A stretch of DNA of 64,000 bases, from assembly GCA_022432975.1 (NCBI GenBank), contig CM039505.1, forward strand, positions 51,368,653 through 51,432,652, read 5' to 3'. The stretch's first letter is position 1; each line of letters opens with the position of its first letter. The DNA is from Begonia masoniana. Taxonomy: Eukaryota; Streptophyta; Magnoliopsida; Cucurbitales; Begoniaceae. Positions 52,601 through 61,020 of the stretch are shown piece after piece. Made by a program: the position numbers and the translations under genes. The notes below the pieces were generated by a model. The model was not told where the DNA came from. It ran no database searches and saw only the letters and a list, made by a program, of their open reading frames with translations.

Positions 52601-54285
52601 GTCTGATGATCCAAAGAATGTGACTCCATTCAGGAGTAGCAATGGGAGTGATTCACCATTGACAGTTCACTCAAAATTTCCAACCTCTGTCTATAACAAC
52701 ACAGTGACAGCATCTCCAAAATTAGGTGGTGACTCAAGGGCAACCCCTCCCAAATTTTTTCCCAAGAACAATCTACAGCGCCTTGGCAGTGGACCTGGTC
52801 CAGGTTTTCAAGGACATTATGACCAAAGGGCTTTGCCAAATCAACCCCCTTTACCTCCAATGCCACCTCCACCATCAATCGCGCCTGTCATTTCGCAGGC
52901 CCCAGATCTGATTCCAAGTCAGTCGATTCCTTTTGTCAATGCTATGACTGAAGGTCAACAGCAATTTCCCACATCCTTCCAGGTATGGAAATCTATTATT
53001 TGCTCACATGCTTTTTCTCATTACTTAGCTTCTATCTGATCATCTTTTTTTGCAGGCTCAGTCTGATTATGCTTCAGCATATAACAATTCTACTTCGTTT
53101 CCTCCTCTTCCTGTTTCTGATTCCAAATACTCTAAGACTCCTATCTCTTCTTCTGGTGGACCTGTTAGGCAGCCCCCACCCCTCCCACCAACACCACCTC
53201 CTTTTTTATCGCCACAGTATAATTTAGCTGCAGTGAAACCTTCTCTTACCCAGTCATCAGTTTATCACCAAGGAGGTGTTGGAACAGCTGACTTTTCTCA
53301 GACCTCAATTGTACCATCAGCAGATGGACATTTAGGTGGTGGTTCCACTTCTGGGGTAGGGGCCAGGCAAATGGCATACCCTCTACCTCCTCTAATGCCA
53401 CAACTGATAATTAGTCGGCCATCTTCCATGCCTGCAAATCTCTATGGGAGCATTTCATCTCAGTCGAATGAAAGCCCCCCAAATATTTTGCAGAATCTTT
53501 CTAATCCCTCAATCTTCTCTTCAGTCTATACATTCCTACGCTCAATTGCAGCCATTGCAGCCCCCACAACTTCCGCGTCCTCCTCAGCCTCCTCAACATC
53601 TTAGACCACCTATCCAGGCTTCACAACAGTTGGAGCAGGGAGTATCATTGCAGAGTCCTGCACAGATTCAAATCCCGCAAATGCAAATGATTCAACAACC
53701 GCACGTTTCTCCCATTCATTATTATCAAGCCCAACCGTTGGAGTTATCTAATGCAAAGCAGCCGCAAAGTGATCATGTTCTGCCGCAAGTTTTGCAACAG
53801 CCAGGCAACGGAACTTCCCAACAGCAGCAAGATCTGGGAATGTCATTGCATGAGTATTTCAAATCTCCTGAGGCTATTCAGGTTTTTCTAGTTATTTACT
53901 ATGTCAAAATAAAACTTTTGAGATGCTTTTGTCTTCCTGATTTCAACTTCTATCTTTTATGGCAGTCCTTGTTAAGTGACCGAGAAAAACTCTGCCAGCT
54001 TTTGGAACAGCATCCCAAGTTAATGCAGATGCTCCAGGTACTTCCTACTTGTTAACTCATCTTTCTTTGCAAGTGGTAGATTTTTTTTTTAATTTTTTTT
54101 TTCTTTTTTGTTTATATTATTCTTATCTTTTTGCTACCATCATATAAACTCGTTAAATGTGGAATTACAATCGAGAATCAGTATAATCAAACCTTATTTT
54201 TTTATAATAAATTATACACCTGACCCTGCAAAGTAAACGTTTGCCCTGTATTGTGGATTAACAGGAGAGGTTGGGCCAACTATAG
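31629..54285 (+). CDS. VIR: VIRILIZER, m6A writer complex scaffold (28 exons)
   Basis: The product is the large nuclear scaffold that, with MTA, MTB, FIP37 and HAKAI, deposits m6A on mRNA (known for the family). Exons: 31629-31703, 31870-31958, 33129-33252, 33342-33966, 34100-34468, 34568-34672, 34789-34971, 35763-35904, 36088-36269, 36389-36474, 36560-36608, 37626-37692, 37776-38251, 38337-38436, 39278-39411, 39936-40003, 40076-40292, 40509-40724, 40813-40968, 41042-41095, 41202-41413, 41506-41575, 41828-42150, 51347-51521, 51606-52982, 53056-53881, 53966-54037, 54265-54285. All junctions are GT..AG and in phase; about 2,196 codons, near the usual 2,100-2,200. Signatures are [20 protein letters not shown] (N-terminal VIR_N), [54 protein letters not shown], and the end [21 protein letters not shown]. 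The C-terminal third is Pro/Gln-rich. One extra C at 33840-33841 and one at 53506-53508 break the frame. Exons 3 and part of 4 also occur as an upstream duplicate. Intron 23 is 9.2 kb. Confidence 0.95.
32172..32500 (+). pseudogene. Duplicate of VIR exon 3 and 5' part of exon 4
   Basis: This 329-bp block repeats 33099-33429 nearly base for base, including intron flanks. Its exon 3 copy (32202-32325) is intact. Its exon 4 copy starts at 32412 but has small indels (gtagccgggagctaatcg against gtacgcgggagctatcg) that create in-frame stops, and it is cut at gatctggggc and runs into the 31-bp repeat array. Other differences are single bases in T and C runs. It is not usable as coding exon 4. It is either a real local duplication or an assembly artefact. 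Confidence 0.85.
32501..32996. repeat. 31-bp minisatellite, 16 copies
   Basis: The unit (ttttttgaaaattacg + ttttgtaggattttc) repeats without change over 496 bp, exactly 16 times. A single copy of the same unit sits in VIR intron 1 at 31745-31783, so that is the likely source. The array starts directly at the broken end of the duplicated exon 4. There are no variable spacers between units. Confidence 0.95.
33840..33841 (+). other. Frameshift in VIR exon 4
   Basis: The frame from the exon start runs into PRAYFS and a stop, while the +1 frame continues as [20 protein letters not shown], the conserved family sequence. One C too many at tcgcctagag explains it. Dropping it gives an exon of 208 whole codons that joins correctly to exon 5. 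Confidence 0.85.
37118..37340 (+). mobile_element. Possible SINE in VIR intron 11
   Basis: About 220 bp starting near tcattggtttagctgtaaaag (A-box-like), followed by ggtctaagattcaaattctc (B-box-like), ending gtaagctggcccttacatct and a run of nine A. The 3' part resembles the plant Au SINE tail, as remembered. No clear target duplication. The remaining parts of this 1.0-kb intron show nothing. Confidence 0.5.
38437..39277. other. VIR intron 14, no recognised element
   Basis: AT-rich intron of 841 bp between exons 14 and 15. I see several short open frames but no coding signature, no inverted repeats with target duplications and no primer sites. The same applies to the introns 34972-35762 and 39412-39935. 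Confidence 0.6.
42537..47687 (-). mobile_element. Ty1-copia retrotransposon, nearly full structure
   Basis: LTRs are 42537-42737 (201 bp) and 47504-47687 (184 bp); on the element strand they start TGTT and end CTCTAATA. The primer site (minus strand TGGTATGAGAGC, 47503-47492) touches the 5' LTR, and the polypurine tract (minus AGCTTGAGGAGCAGTG) touches the 3' LTR. The target duplication aaatt at 42532-42536 and 47688-47692 is perfect. Gene order gag, protease, integrase, RT, RNase H shows copia. Coding is broken by shifts and stops. It lies antisense in VIR intron 23. Confidence 0.95.
43034..47093 (-). pseudogene. Ty1-copia gag-pol, degenerate
   Basis: From ATG 47093: [18 protein letters not shown] and LNRSNFLQW (gag N-terminus). 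A UBN2-type gag part follows ([20 protein letters not shown]), then a CX2CX4HX4C knuckle ([14 protein letters not shown]). The protease region has IIVSGG then ANDHMTG in another frame, so the catalytic Asp of the usual LDSGA is not present. GAG-pre-integrase [15 protein letters not shown], integrase tail ([20 protein letters not shown]), RT with [11 protein letters not shown] (YVDD at 43703-43692) and [15 protein letters not shown], and RNase H ([27 protein letters not shown]) follow. Several frameshifts separate these pieces. Confidence 0.88.
49169..49690 (-). mobile_element. TRIM retrotransposon, 522 bp, complete
   Basis: LTRs 49169-49398 and 49470-49690 start tgtaacgtcc / tataacgtct and end near tcac(a/g). 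Between them is a 71-bp interior with a polypurine tract (minus strand of cccctccttcgggg) and a decayed primer site (gactctaatacta). The target duplication aaatg (49164-49168, 49691-49695) is perfect. The interior is clearly related to that of the Cassandra element at 28456-28525, but these LTRs have no 5S domain. Both LTR types share the motif aagcgatgtg.gattgtg. It lies in VIR intron 23, antisense. Confidence 0.88.
50506..50772 (+). mobile_element. Solo LTR of the 5782-7017 element family
   Basis: 267 bp starting tgatgcagtacaac and ending ttacacca match the minus strand of the 5782-6046 LTR along its length, for example aattagttatttcttaatat, agattattttcttag, tttattt.aagactc and attttgagagttatt. 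Flanks tatag and tatgg match at 4 of 5 bases. No interior remains, so it is an LTR-LTR recombination product in VIR intron 23. Confidence 0.8.
53506..53508 (+). other. Frameshift in VIR exon 26
   Basis: Before this CCC run the frame reads NLSNP; after it the conserved Q-rich sequence [20 protein letters not shown] is one base out of step. With one C less the exon is 275 whole codons and joins the next exon correctly. Confidence 0.85.
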
Positions 54286-55054
54286 CCATCCAGATACGGA
54301 GTTGAATGGTGAAAATTCAATTTTTCTCACTTTAGACCGGTTAATCTCTGGTTTAAGTCGAAGTAAATATTGTAATTGCAGTGCGCCCTTGATAGGTGCA
54401 CGCTTTGAGAATAGCTTTTGGGTTTTGGCATTTCAGTCCTTTCCCTCTTTCTGCATAGAAGTTTTGAAATTTTAATTAACTCTATTTATTTTATTTTTTT
54501 ATTAGAAAATATAATGTTTAATTGTATAATGTGGTTCTGTACGTGTTGTATTTATCCGAAGTGTAAGTTTTCGTCGCTCTTTCTTTAATTGCCACACGGC
54601 TGGTCTAGTTCGGCCTGCTTAATGTAGGCTCAGGTTGAACCCGACTGGCCTCGAGGATCTGCTTAATGTTATATTTATTTTATTTTTATAAAATTAAGAA
54701 AATTCTTCATCATCTTGGTATGAAAAATTGATTCTAGTGTTAGAAAATAAGACAATTATGATTTTTTAGTGACATGTTCTTGCTCAGTCCCAAAATGTTG
54801 GCCGGGCCGAGCCGAGTGGCTGGGTTTGCTAACCCGTTTGTTGGCTCGGTTAAGCTCACTCGGCTTGACTAGTTTAATTCCACGATTTGCAGGTCGGTTT
54901 AAGTTGAATTTTTTTTTTTTGTTGGATGCCTAGTTAGGCTCGAGTTTAATTCGATACACCTTTTGTTTGGAAGGAGAATCCTATGTTTGAATGAATAGAA
55001 AAATATTAATAGGAGGTAATCTTGAACTTCAACCTAATCTTTACTATAAATCGT
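54286..55054. other. 3' region of VIR, intergenic
   Basis: The first few hundred bases should hold the VIR 3' UTR. Around 54600-54960 there are degenerate cggctcgg/ggctcgg words of the low-complexity type common in plant intergenic DNA. No gene seen. Confidence 0.4.
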
Positions 55055-55063
55055 AATAATAAT

Positions 55064-55910
55064 AGGGTAATTATCGATTTGAATTCTGTACTATACACGT
55101 TTTTTCAATTTGCTCCCTGTACTAAAAAAATCGTCAAATCGAACCTTGTACTTTGATTTTGTTATCAGTTTAGACTTTCTATCAACAATTTCATTAAATA
55201 CTCAATTAAAAAATTACCAAACGATCTTGGATTCAATTGAAATTTTTACCACATGTTTATTACTTAATGAGAAGATAATTTGAAAAGTTTTGTAATTTTT
55301 TAACACATGTACGATTTATTGTAATTTTATTTTAGTATTTTATAAAAATATTATAATAAATCATACAAATTTTAGAAAATCACGAAACGTTTTCTATTAT
55401 CTACCCATAATATGTTGAACATGTGAAAATTTTTTCAAATAAATCAAATATCGTTTTGTATTTTTTTAAAAATTAATTTATAAAGTAAAGAAGAAACTGA
55501 GATTAATTTAAAAAAATACCAAAAGATATTGGATTTATTTGAAACTTTTTTCACATATTCACAACGTTATGGGTAAATATAGAAAAATTTTCGTAATTTT
55601 TTAAAAGTTATATGATTTATTATAATATTTTTATAAAATACTAAAATAAAATTACAATACATCGTATATGTGTTAAAAAATCACGAAAAATTTTAGATTA
55701 TCTTCTCATTAAGTAATGAACATGTGGTAAAAATTTCAACTGAATCTAAGATCGTTTGGTAATTTTTTAAATAGGGTTTAATGAAATTGTTGATAGAAGG
55801 TCTAAACTGATAACAAATCAAAGTACATGGTTCGATTTGACAGTTTTTTTAGTACATGGGGCGAATTGAAAAAACGTGTATAGTATAAGATTCAAATCGA
55901 TAATTACCTT
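55064..55910. mobile_element. Mutator-type foldback element, 847 bp
   Basis: The whole element is an inverted repeat with arms of about 400 bp and a very short centre near 55480-55500. Outer ends are agggtaattatcg and, reversed, aaggtaattatcg; inside, tatacacgttttttcaatt, cgaacc.tgtactttgatt and tctatcaacaatttcatt recur in both arms. The 9-bp flank aataataat is present on both sides (55055-55063, 55911-55919), although it is low complexity. No coding. If transcribed it would fold into a long hairpin. Confidence 0.85.
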
Positions 55911-56660
55911 AATAATAATTACCAGCATAGCTACTCTGAAACGGCCTTTTTTTTTCAATTTTTGGGTATATGCTTAAACTTTGACTTGGTGAGCAAAGGG
56001 AGACTCTATTCTATCCCCACAAAATAAATGCTATTCTTAATCATTCCCACCTTCTGTGGATTGAAAAGCTTTCAACTACCCAAATACCCTACTTATGCTC
56101 AAGCCCACACGGACTCTTTCTCATCTACTAAATTACAATATTCAAGTCTGGCGTGACACGTTATTATCGATGAGTTTTCAGCCACGGTTTATCCATCTGC
56201 AGCCGCAATTTACTCCACGGTTTTACCCGTTTGGAGCTAAGATCTTTCTCGTGTTCTAGAGAAAGAGAGAATTCTTCTGGAAAATTATATAAAATTTGAG
56301 CAGCAAAACTAGGAAAAAAGCAAGCAGTTTGATAGGTCTGTTAGGACCCTGTTGTTCTTCGTAGCATATTAATTATAAGGTCTACCAAGTTTGATCAACT
56401 TTGAAATTTCTTGGCGTTACTATCATCTGCCTATTTTTATTAAATTGCTGCTCCAACTTGTCAACATGTCATTCTAATCAGAGTTAATCGCCAAGATTTT
56501 GAACGTAAAATATGAACCGTTGATTAGATGTTGTTTTGTTTTATCATCAATTTTTTGGACTTTTTGAGAGTTGTACTCTTTGATCATTCCAATCCACAGG
56601 TAATCATTTTTGTAATCAGTTTAAATAAAAACCTATCCAATTCTTGGGATATTATCTATT

Positions 56661-57053
56661 GGGAAATTACCAATTTCAACCACGAATGACGTATTTTTTT
56701 CAATTCCAATCACAAACTAATTTTTTTAACAATTAAAATCATAAAGTATCAAATATGTGTCAAAAACGACCACGCCAGACGGACGCAAAAAAACTGAGTC
56801 CGAACGGAGCGTCCGTCCGGAGTACTGTTCACGTGAACAGTATCCATTTAACATTTTTTTTTTTGCTACCGTCCGTCCGGCCGGCACTGTTCACGTAAAC
56901 AGTGACCTGGAAGGACGGTGTCTTTCAGCGTCCGTCCGGCGTGGTCGTTTTTAGTAGATTTTCAATACGTGATGGTTTAAATTGTTAAAAAATTTTGATT
57001 GTGGTTGAAATCGAAAATAATTCGTAGTTTGGGGTCGTTTTTGGTAATTTTCC
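56661..57053. mobile_element. Mutator-type MITE, 393 bp, perfect 9-bp target duplication
   Basis: Ends gggaaattacc and, reversed, ggaaaattacc; arms of about 140 bp continue with ttcaa.cac, tttttaacaatt and cgaccacgcc.gacggacgc in both orientations. The 9-bp duplication ttatctatt is at 56652-56660 and 57054-57062. The centre is GC-rich with repeated gcgtccgtccgg and tgttcacgt.aacagt palindromes. No coding. Confidence 0.92.
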
Positions 57054-57248
57054 TTATCTATTTTGGAATCAGAATTCTCATCTTTGGCAATAAAATTCTT
57101 TGGGTTTTTTTTTTTTTTTAAAAATAGCAAAGAATCCATTGATTCATCCAAAAGTTTGAACTAATTAATTGTATCTGTGGTTTTGTATTATAGCTTCAAA
57201 TCAATTATCTACAGAAAAAATGCTAAAAACTAGAGAGATGAGATCCTC

Positions 57249-58494
57249 TTAATCCCAAGAAGATGGATAAGATGACAGCAAAGTAGCAGGAATGCATGGC
57301 GAATTCCGCCATGAACGAAAGTGAAGCTTTAGAATCTCCCTCGCTTTCTCCTTCGTCTTGCTTCCACATTCCACCTGAAGAACCAGGCACAGTTTTGCGA
57401 CGACACCCAGACTCAGCATTTCCTGAAGAACGGCAGGAGTTGCCGAATATTTCGCTATCGAATTCAGAATCCGGACGGCTTTCTCGTTTCCCACCTGAGT
57501 AACTCTGAGAATCTTCTTCGACACCACCGCCATCCCCGCTCCGTGGTGGAGCAACTCCGCCCGCCCTTCGGCGCACCCACATAGCAAGTCTAAGGCTGTG
57601 AGCGCCATCTCACATGGCCGGCGCTCTGTGGAGCTGAGAAGAAGCTCGATTAGAACTACTACGCTACCGGCCTCGACGGCTTTTATCCGATTTCTCCCCC
57701 ATGGGAGGAGGTTTATGAGCATTTTCAGTGCAGATATGGAACACTTGTGGGAGATTTGATCTTTGAGAACTTGAATTATTTCGGCAAAGAACTCGACTCT
57801 AAGATTGGCTAGGTTTATCGGATCGGCGTGTTCCAGTAATGATTTCAGTAACATAGTTGCATAGGCTCTTGAATCGTAGCTTCCTTGGTGCATTACTTTG
57901 ACTAGCGTTTCGACGAATTCTCCTTTCTTTGCGACGAGAGTTTTCATTCCTGCTTCGAAGATTTGAAGATTATGCAGAATACTCAAAGCCTCATCACACG
58001 CTCGAGTGCGTTCAAAAACATCGCCGGAATCTTCTGACGGTGAGTCAGAAACGGAGGACGCCACTATCGAGGCTAAGAACTCGAAGGCGCCGGCGGCTTC
58101 CATACAACGTTTGTTCGTCTCGCTCTCAGCTGCGATGGATCGGAGTTTCTTGAGACATTTAAGCTGAGAGAGTGGCGATTTCCCATCGTTGAGAATCTTG
58201 CTAATCTGTGCTTTGGTAATAGGAGGTTTAGGCGTCGGAATCCTCTCGACGCCGTTGGAGGCGTTGACAGTGCACCACGCCTGTAATAAGTCGCCGGAGA
58301 GTATGGTTAGGAGTGAGATCAGAGCCAGCGAGGAGTTGTTTCGTGACCGGACAAGAATCGTTCTTGTTTGAATATAGCCATTTCTCTATGCTTTGACGAT
58401 CGTAGGTTATCCCGGATGAAACAGTGACAGGATCTTTCATGATTTCAAGAGAAATCGGGCAGAGAAAGTAAGGAGGAACATCGACGTCGGTCAT
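57249..58494 (-). CDS. U-box E3 ubiquitin ligase, PUB22/PUB23 type (one-base frameshift)
   Basis: Intronless gene. The first 70 codons (58494-58285) are a U-box: VPPYFLCPISLEIMKDPVTV, GITYDRQSIEKWL, SCPVTKQ, LTPNHTLRRLI. The rest (58283-57249, 344 codons) is in the next frame and starts QAWCTVNASNGVERIPTPKP, which is what directly follows LRRLI in PUB22/PUB23. ARM repeats follow (ATMLLKSLLEHADP, ALTALDLLCGCAEGRAELL, AKLCLVLQVECGSKTKEKAR), ending at stop 57249. A single extra base near 58284 separates the frames; without it the protein is 414 aa, the family length. Family members ubiquitinate partners in PAMP-triggered immunity and drought response (established knowledge). As printed, translation would stop after 88 aa, with the U-box but no ARM domain. 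Confidence 0.9.
58284..58284 (-). other. Frameshift in U-box gene
   Basis: The minus strand reads ctt att a cag gcg tgg, where the family needs ctt att cag gcg tgg. The extra base may be an assembly error or a natural truncating allele. Confidence 0.8.
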
Positions 58495-58600
58495 CTTTCA
58501 AACTTCTCAAAGTGTTTGGCCGGCGAGAAAGCCCAGGAAAGTAAGAGAGAAAATTGAGATTCTGAGGTGGGATGTGGGTTTAGATTGAGAAGGGTGTGGT

Positions 58601-58643
58601 TTTATATCGTCCCCAAAGAGTGTTTCAAACAGAGAAAGTCAAA
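58601..58643 (-). promoter_or_regulatory. TATA box and W-box of the U-box gene
   Basis: On the minus strand, ATATAAA at 58607-58601 lies about 107 bp before the ATG. TTGACT (W-box core) lies at 58642-58637, about 30 bp farther upstream. W-boxes bind WRKY factors, fitting the stress induction known for PUB22/23; activity here is inferred. Confidence 0.5.
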
Positions 58644-58850
58644 CGCGGAATGTTCAGAAGAGAGAGAAAGAGTTTCTAGAGAGAGAAAGTCAGAGCAGTT
58701 GTAAAGCCGTCTATTTTGGCATGTGGAAATTCAACTTAAGCAGGCACTAGCTTAGCTGTGATTCTCGACTCCCCCGACCTTTTCTTTTAACTCTTGGTAT
58801 AAAAATTAATTTGAACGGTTAATTTAAAACATCATTTAAATAAAAAATTA

Positions 58851-60652
58851 AACATTGTGCTTGAAAACATGGGCTGTTGCGGGGCGAGCACCCTCCGTTC
58901 TCAACCCTAATTTTGAGAACATGAAGTCATTTCTCCAAAACGGGGGCCGATCTCCGACAATATATAAGGAAACGACCTTTCATTCTCACCCCCGGCCACG
59001 AAAATCTTAAAACATTTTCACCATTTTCTTGCTCAGAAGATTTTTCTTTGTATTAGCAACGTTGATAGATTCTGATTCGAGTAGATCGGTAAATTTAGAC
59101 GAGACAACAACGTGTGATACCAATATGGACTGGTATTCGTATTCCACGCCCATATATAGTGATGTTTGGGCATTCGATCACCTAGAAGGTAATGAAGAAA
59201 TAAAGGTGCAATCGACGTCGAAAACTCTAGACGATGAGCGTCGAACATTGGTCGACTCAGAGGATGATGAGGTGGAAAGCATACCGGTAAGGGAAGAAAT
59301 TTCGATGAGAATTTATCTGGGGAAAAATATAGTTCTTTTAAGGCAATTAGAAAAGAAATAGTAGAATATGTTTTGAATAATGTTTATGAGATCAAATTCA
59401 TTAAAAGTGAATCTCACGACTAATGGCAGTGTGTGAAGATGGATGTGATTGTGGACTGCATGGTTTGAAAATGCAAAATGAGTTTACGTTTCAAATGAAG
59501 AGTTTCAACGATTCTTACAACTGTTCAAGAAAAATTGAGAATTGACACGCTACTGCAAAATGAGTGGCAAATCATTATTTTGATAGATTCAAAAGTCAAC
59601 CTGCGTGAAAAATTATTTCCATTATCGAGACAGTAATGAATGATTTCAATGTCAACATTACACCAAGTCTTGCCAGAAGAGCAAGAAGTGAAGCGTGAAA
59701 ACTTAATGAAGGGAAGAGCGATAAACAATACAAGCTATTGTGGTTGTACGCAAAAGAAATACGTAGATCAAATCTGGGTAGCACATTGGGCCTACAGACT
59801 TACTTGGTGGGCTCTGCAGATAATGAGTCATATCTATTCAAAAATATATATATGTGTATAGCTGCTTGCAAGGTAGGTTTGCAGCAATGTGATAGATCTA
59901 TTATCTGTTTGGATGATTGTCATCTAAAGGACTCGTGTCCCGGCCAATACTAACAGCCGTTAGTATTGATGACAAAGTTCGAATATATCCCGTTATTGTT
60001 GCCAATGTGGAATCAGAGTGTATGGACTTATGAACTTAGTTTTTGAAATTATTGAAGGAAGACCTATAAATTGAATTAGGATCAGATGAACATTTGTCTC
60101 GGATTGACAAAAGATAAAATGCATTTTCAATTATTTTTTCAAATATTGGCAGTGGTCGTGCTTGACCCGGAGCACCTTGTGACGACGGTTATTGATTTGT
60201 CAGACCCTCTTGAAATGGTCCTCCTTGTGATATCGATGGGCAATTTGACGGAGCACGTTCGGTAGGGCCACCTTATGACGGACCTTCTTGTGACAAGACA
60301 ATTTGGTAGCCATTTGAGGGGAATTTGAAGATTTAGGTTGAATTGAGGATTTTGACAATTTAGGGCTCAGATTTGTGAGATTTTTTTGATGATATTTGAT
60401 GAAAATGATTAGGGATGGATAAATCAACATCGTAGGGGGGTGAAATGGTCAGATTTTGTGTTGAAATCGCGGTGAGGGCTAAAAGAAAATAAGATTTTTC
60501 AGCAATGTGGGGCAGAAAGAGGGGCCGATTTTATATATACTGTCAGGGATCTGCCCCCCGTTCTAGGGAAATAACTCCATGTTCTCAAAATTAGGGTGGA
60601 GAATGAGGGGTCCCCACCCCGAAATGACCCACTGTTCTCAAGCGCAATGTTG
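58851..60652 (+). mobile_element. Degenerate Mutator-like element with TIRs and transposase remnants
   Basis: The left end (aacattgtgcttgaaaaca, ccctaattttgagaacatg, aaaacggggg, about 58851-58970) is an inverted copy of the right end (about 60535-60652: ccgttctagg, catgttctcaaaattaggg, tgttctcaagcgcaatgtt). Inside are pieces of a MuDR-type transposase. Borders may extend further, because weak inverted similarity continues to about 58810 and 61060. I found no clean 9-bp duplication. Confidence 0.75.
59029..60130 (+). pseudogene. MuDR-type transposase fragment
   Basis: An acidic N-terminal frame (59029-59361, no proper ATG at its start) leads to FKAIRKEIVEYVLNN.YEIKF, then KMQNEFTFQMKSFN, then LYAKEIRRSNLGST, IAACKVGLQQCDR and CLDDCHLKD (59900-59935), where the first catalytic Asp of the MULE DDE domain lies in the usual LDGCHLKG motif. 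A following frame reads LTAVSIDDKVRIYPVIVANVE. These pieces are in order but in different frames. The C-terminal DDE part and SWIM zinc finger are absent. Confidence 0.72.
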
Positions 60653-60659
60653 AAGAACA

Positions 60660-61020
60660 GCGGGCCGTTTGGGGGCGGGGATCCCCCGTTCCCAACCACC
60701 TTGTAAAATAGGGAGGTAGGGAATTGGGGTCCATTGCGGCGCGATGACCCCCGTTCCTGACTATCCTGTAAAATAAGGAGGCAGGAAACGAGGGACTGTT
60801 GCAGTGCGGAGACCCCCCGTTGTAGAATCACGTATGGTGCACGTTGGACGGGTGGTCTCCGCCCCATATCGACCCCCGACCCAATATGTCCAGTTCCTCG
60901 TCGTAAGCACTGGACAGAACGGGGGGTGATCGGTCTCCCGTTTGCGGTGTAAATTTATAACGAGGGTGGTGATCGGCCTCTCGTTGTCGGCGTAAATTCA
61001 GAACGGTGGTTGATCGGCTA
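60660..61020. repeat. GC-rich degenerate tandem repeats beside the MULE
   Basis: Units of about 67 bp (around 60680 and 60746) share cccccgttcc.a.cta, cttgtaaaata.gga and ggaa..g.gg. More diverged units (gtgatcggtctcccgtt, gtgatcggcctctcgtt, ggttgatcggctaccc) follow. Some words recur in inverted form in the MULE left end, so this may be its subterminal repeat region. Confidence 0.6.

Noticed and set aside
56757..56954. 65-codon frame
   Set aside because: It lies wholly inside a MITE with perfect target duplication.
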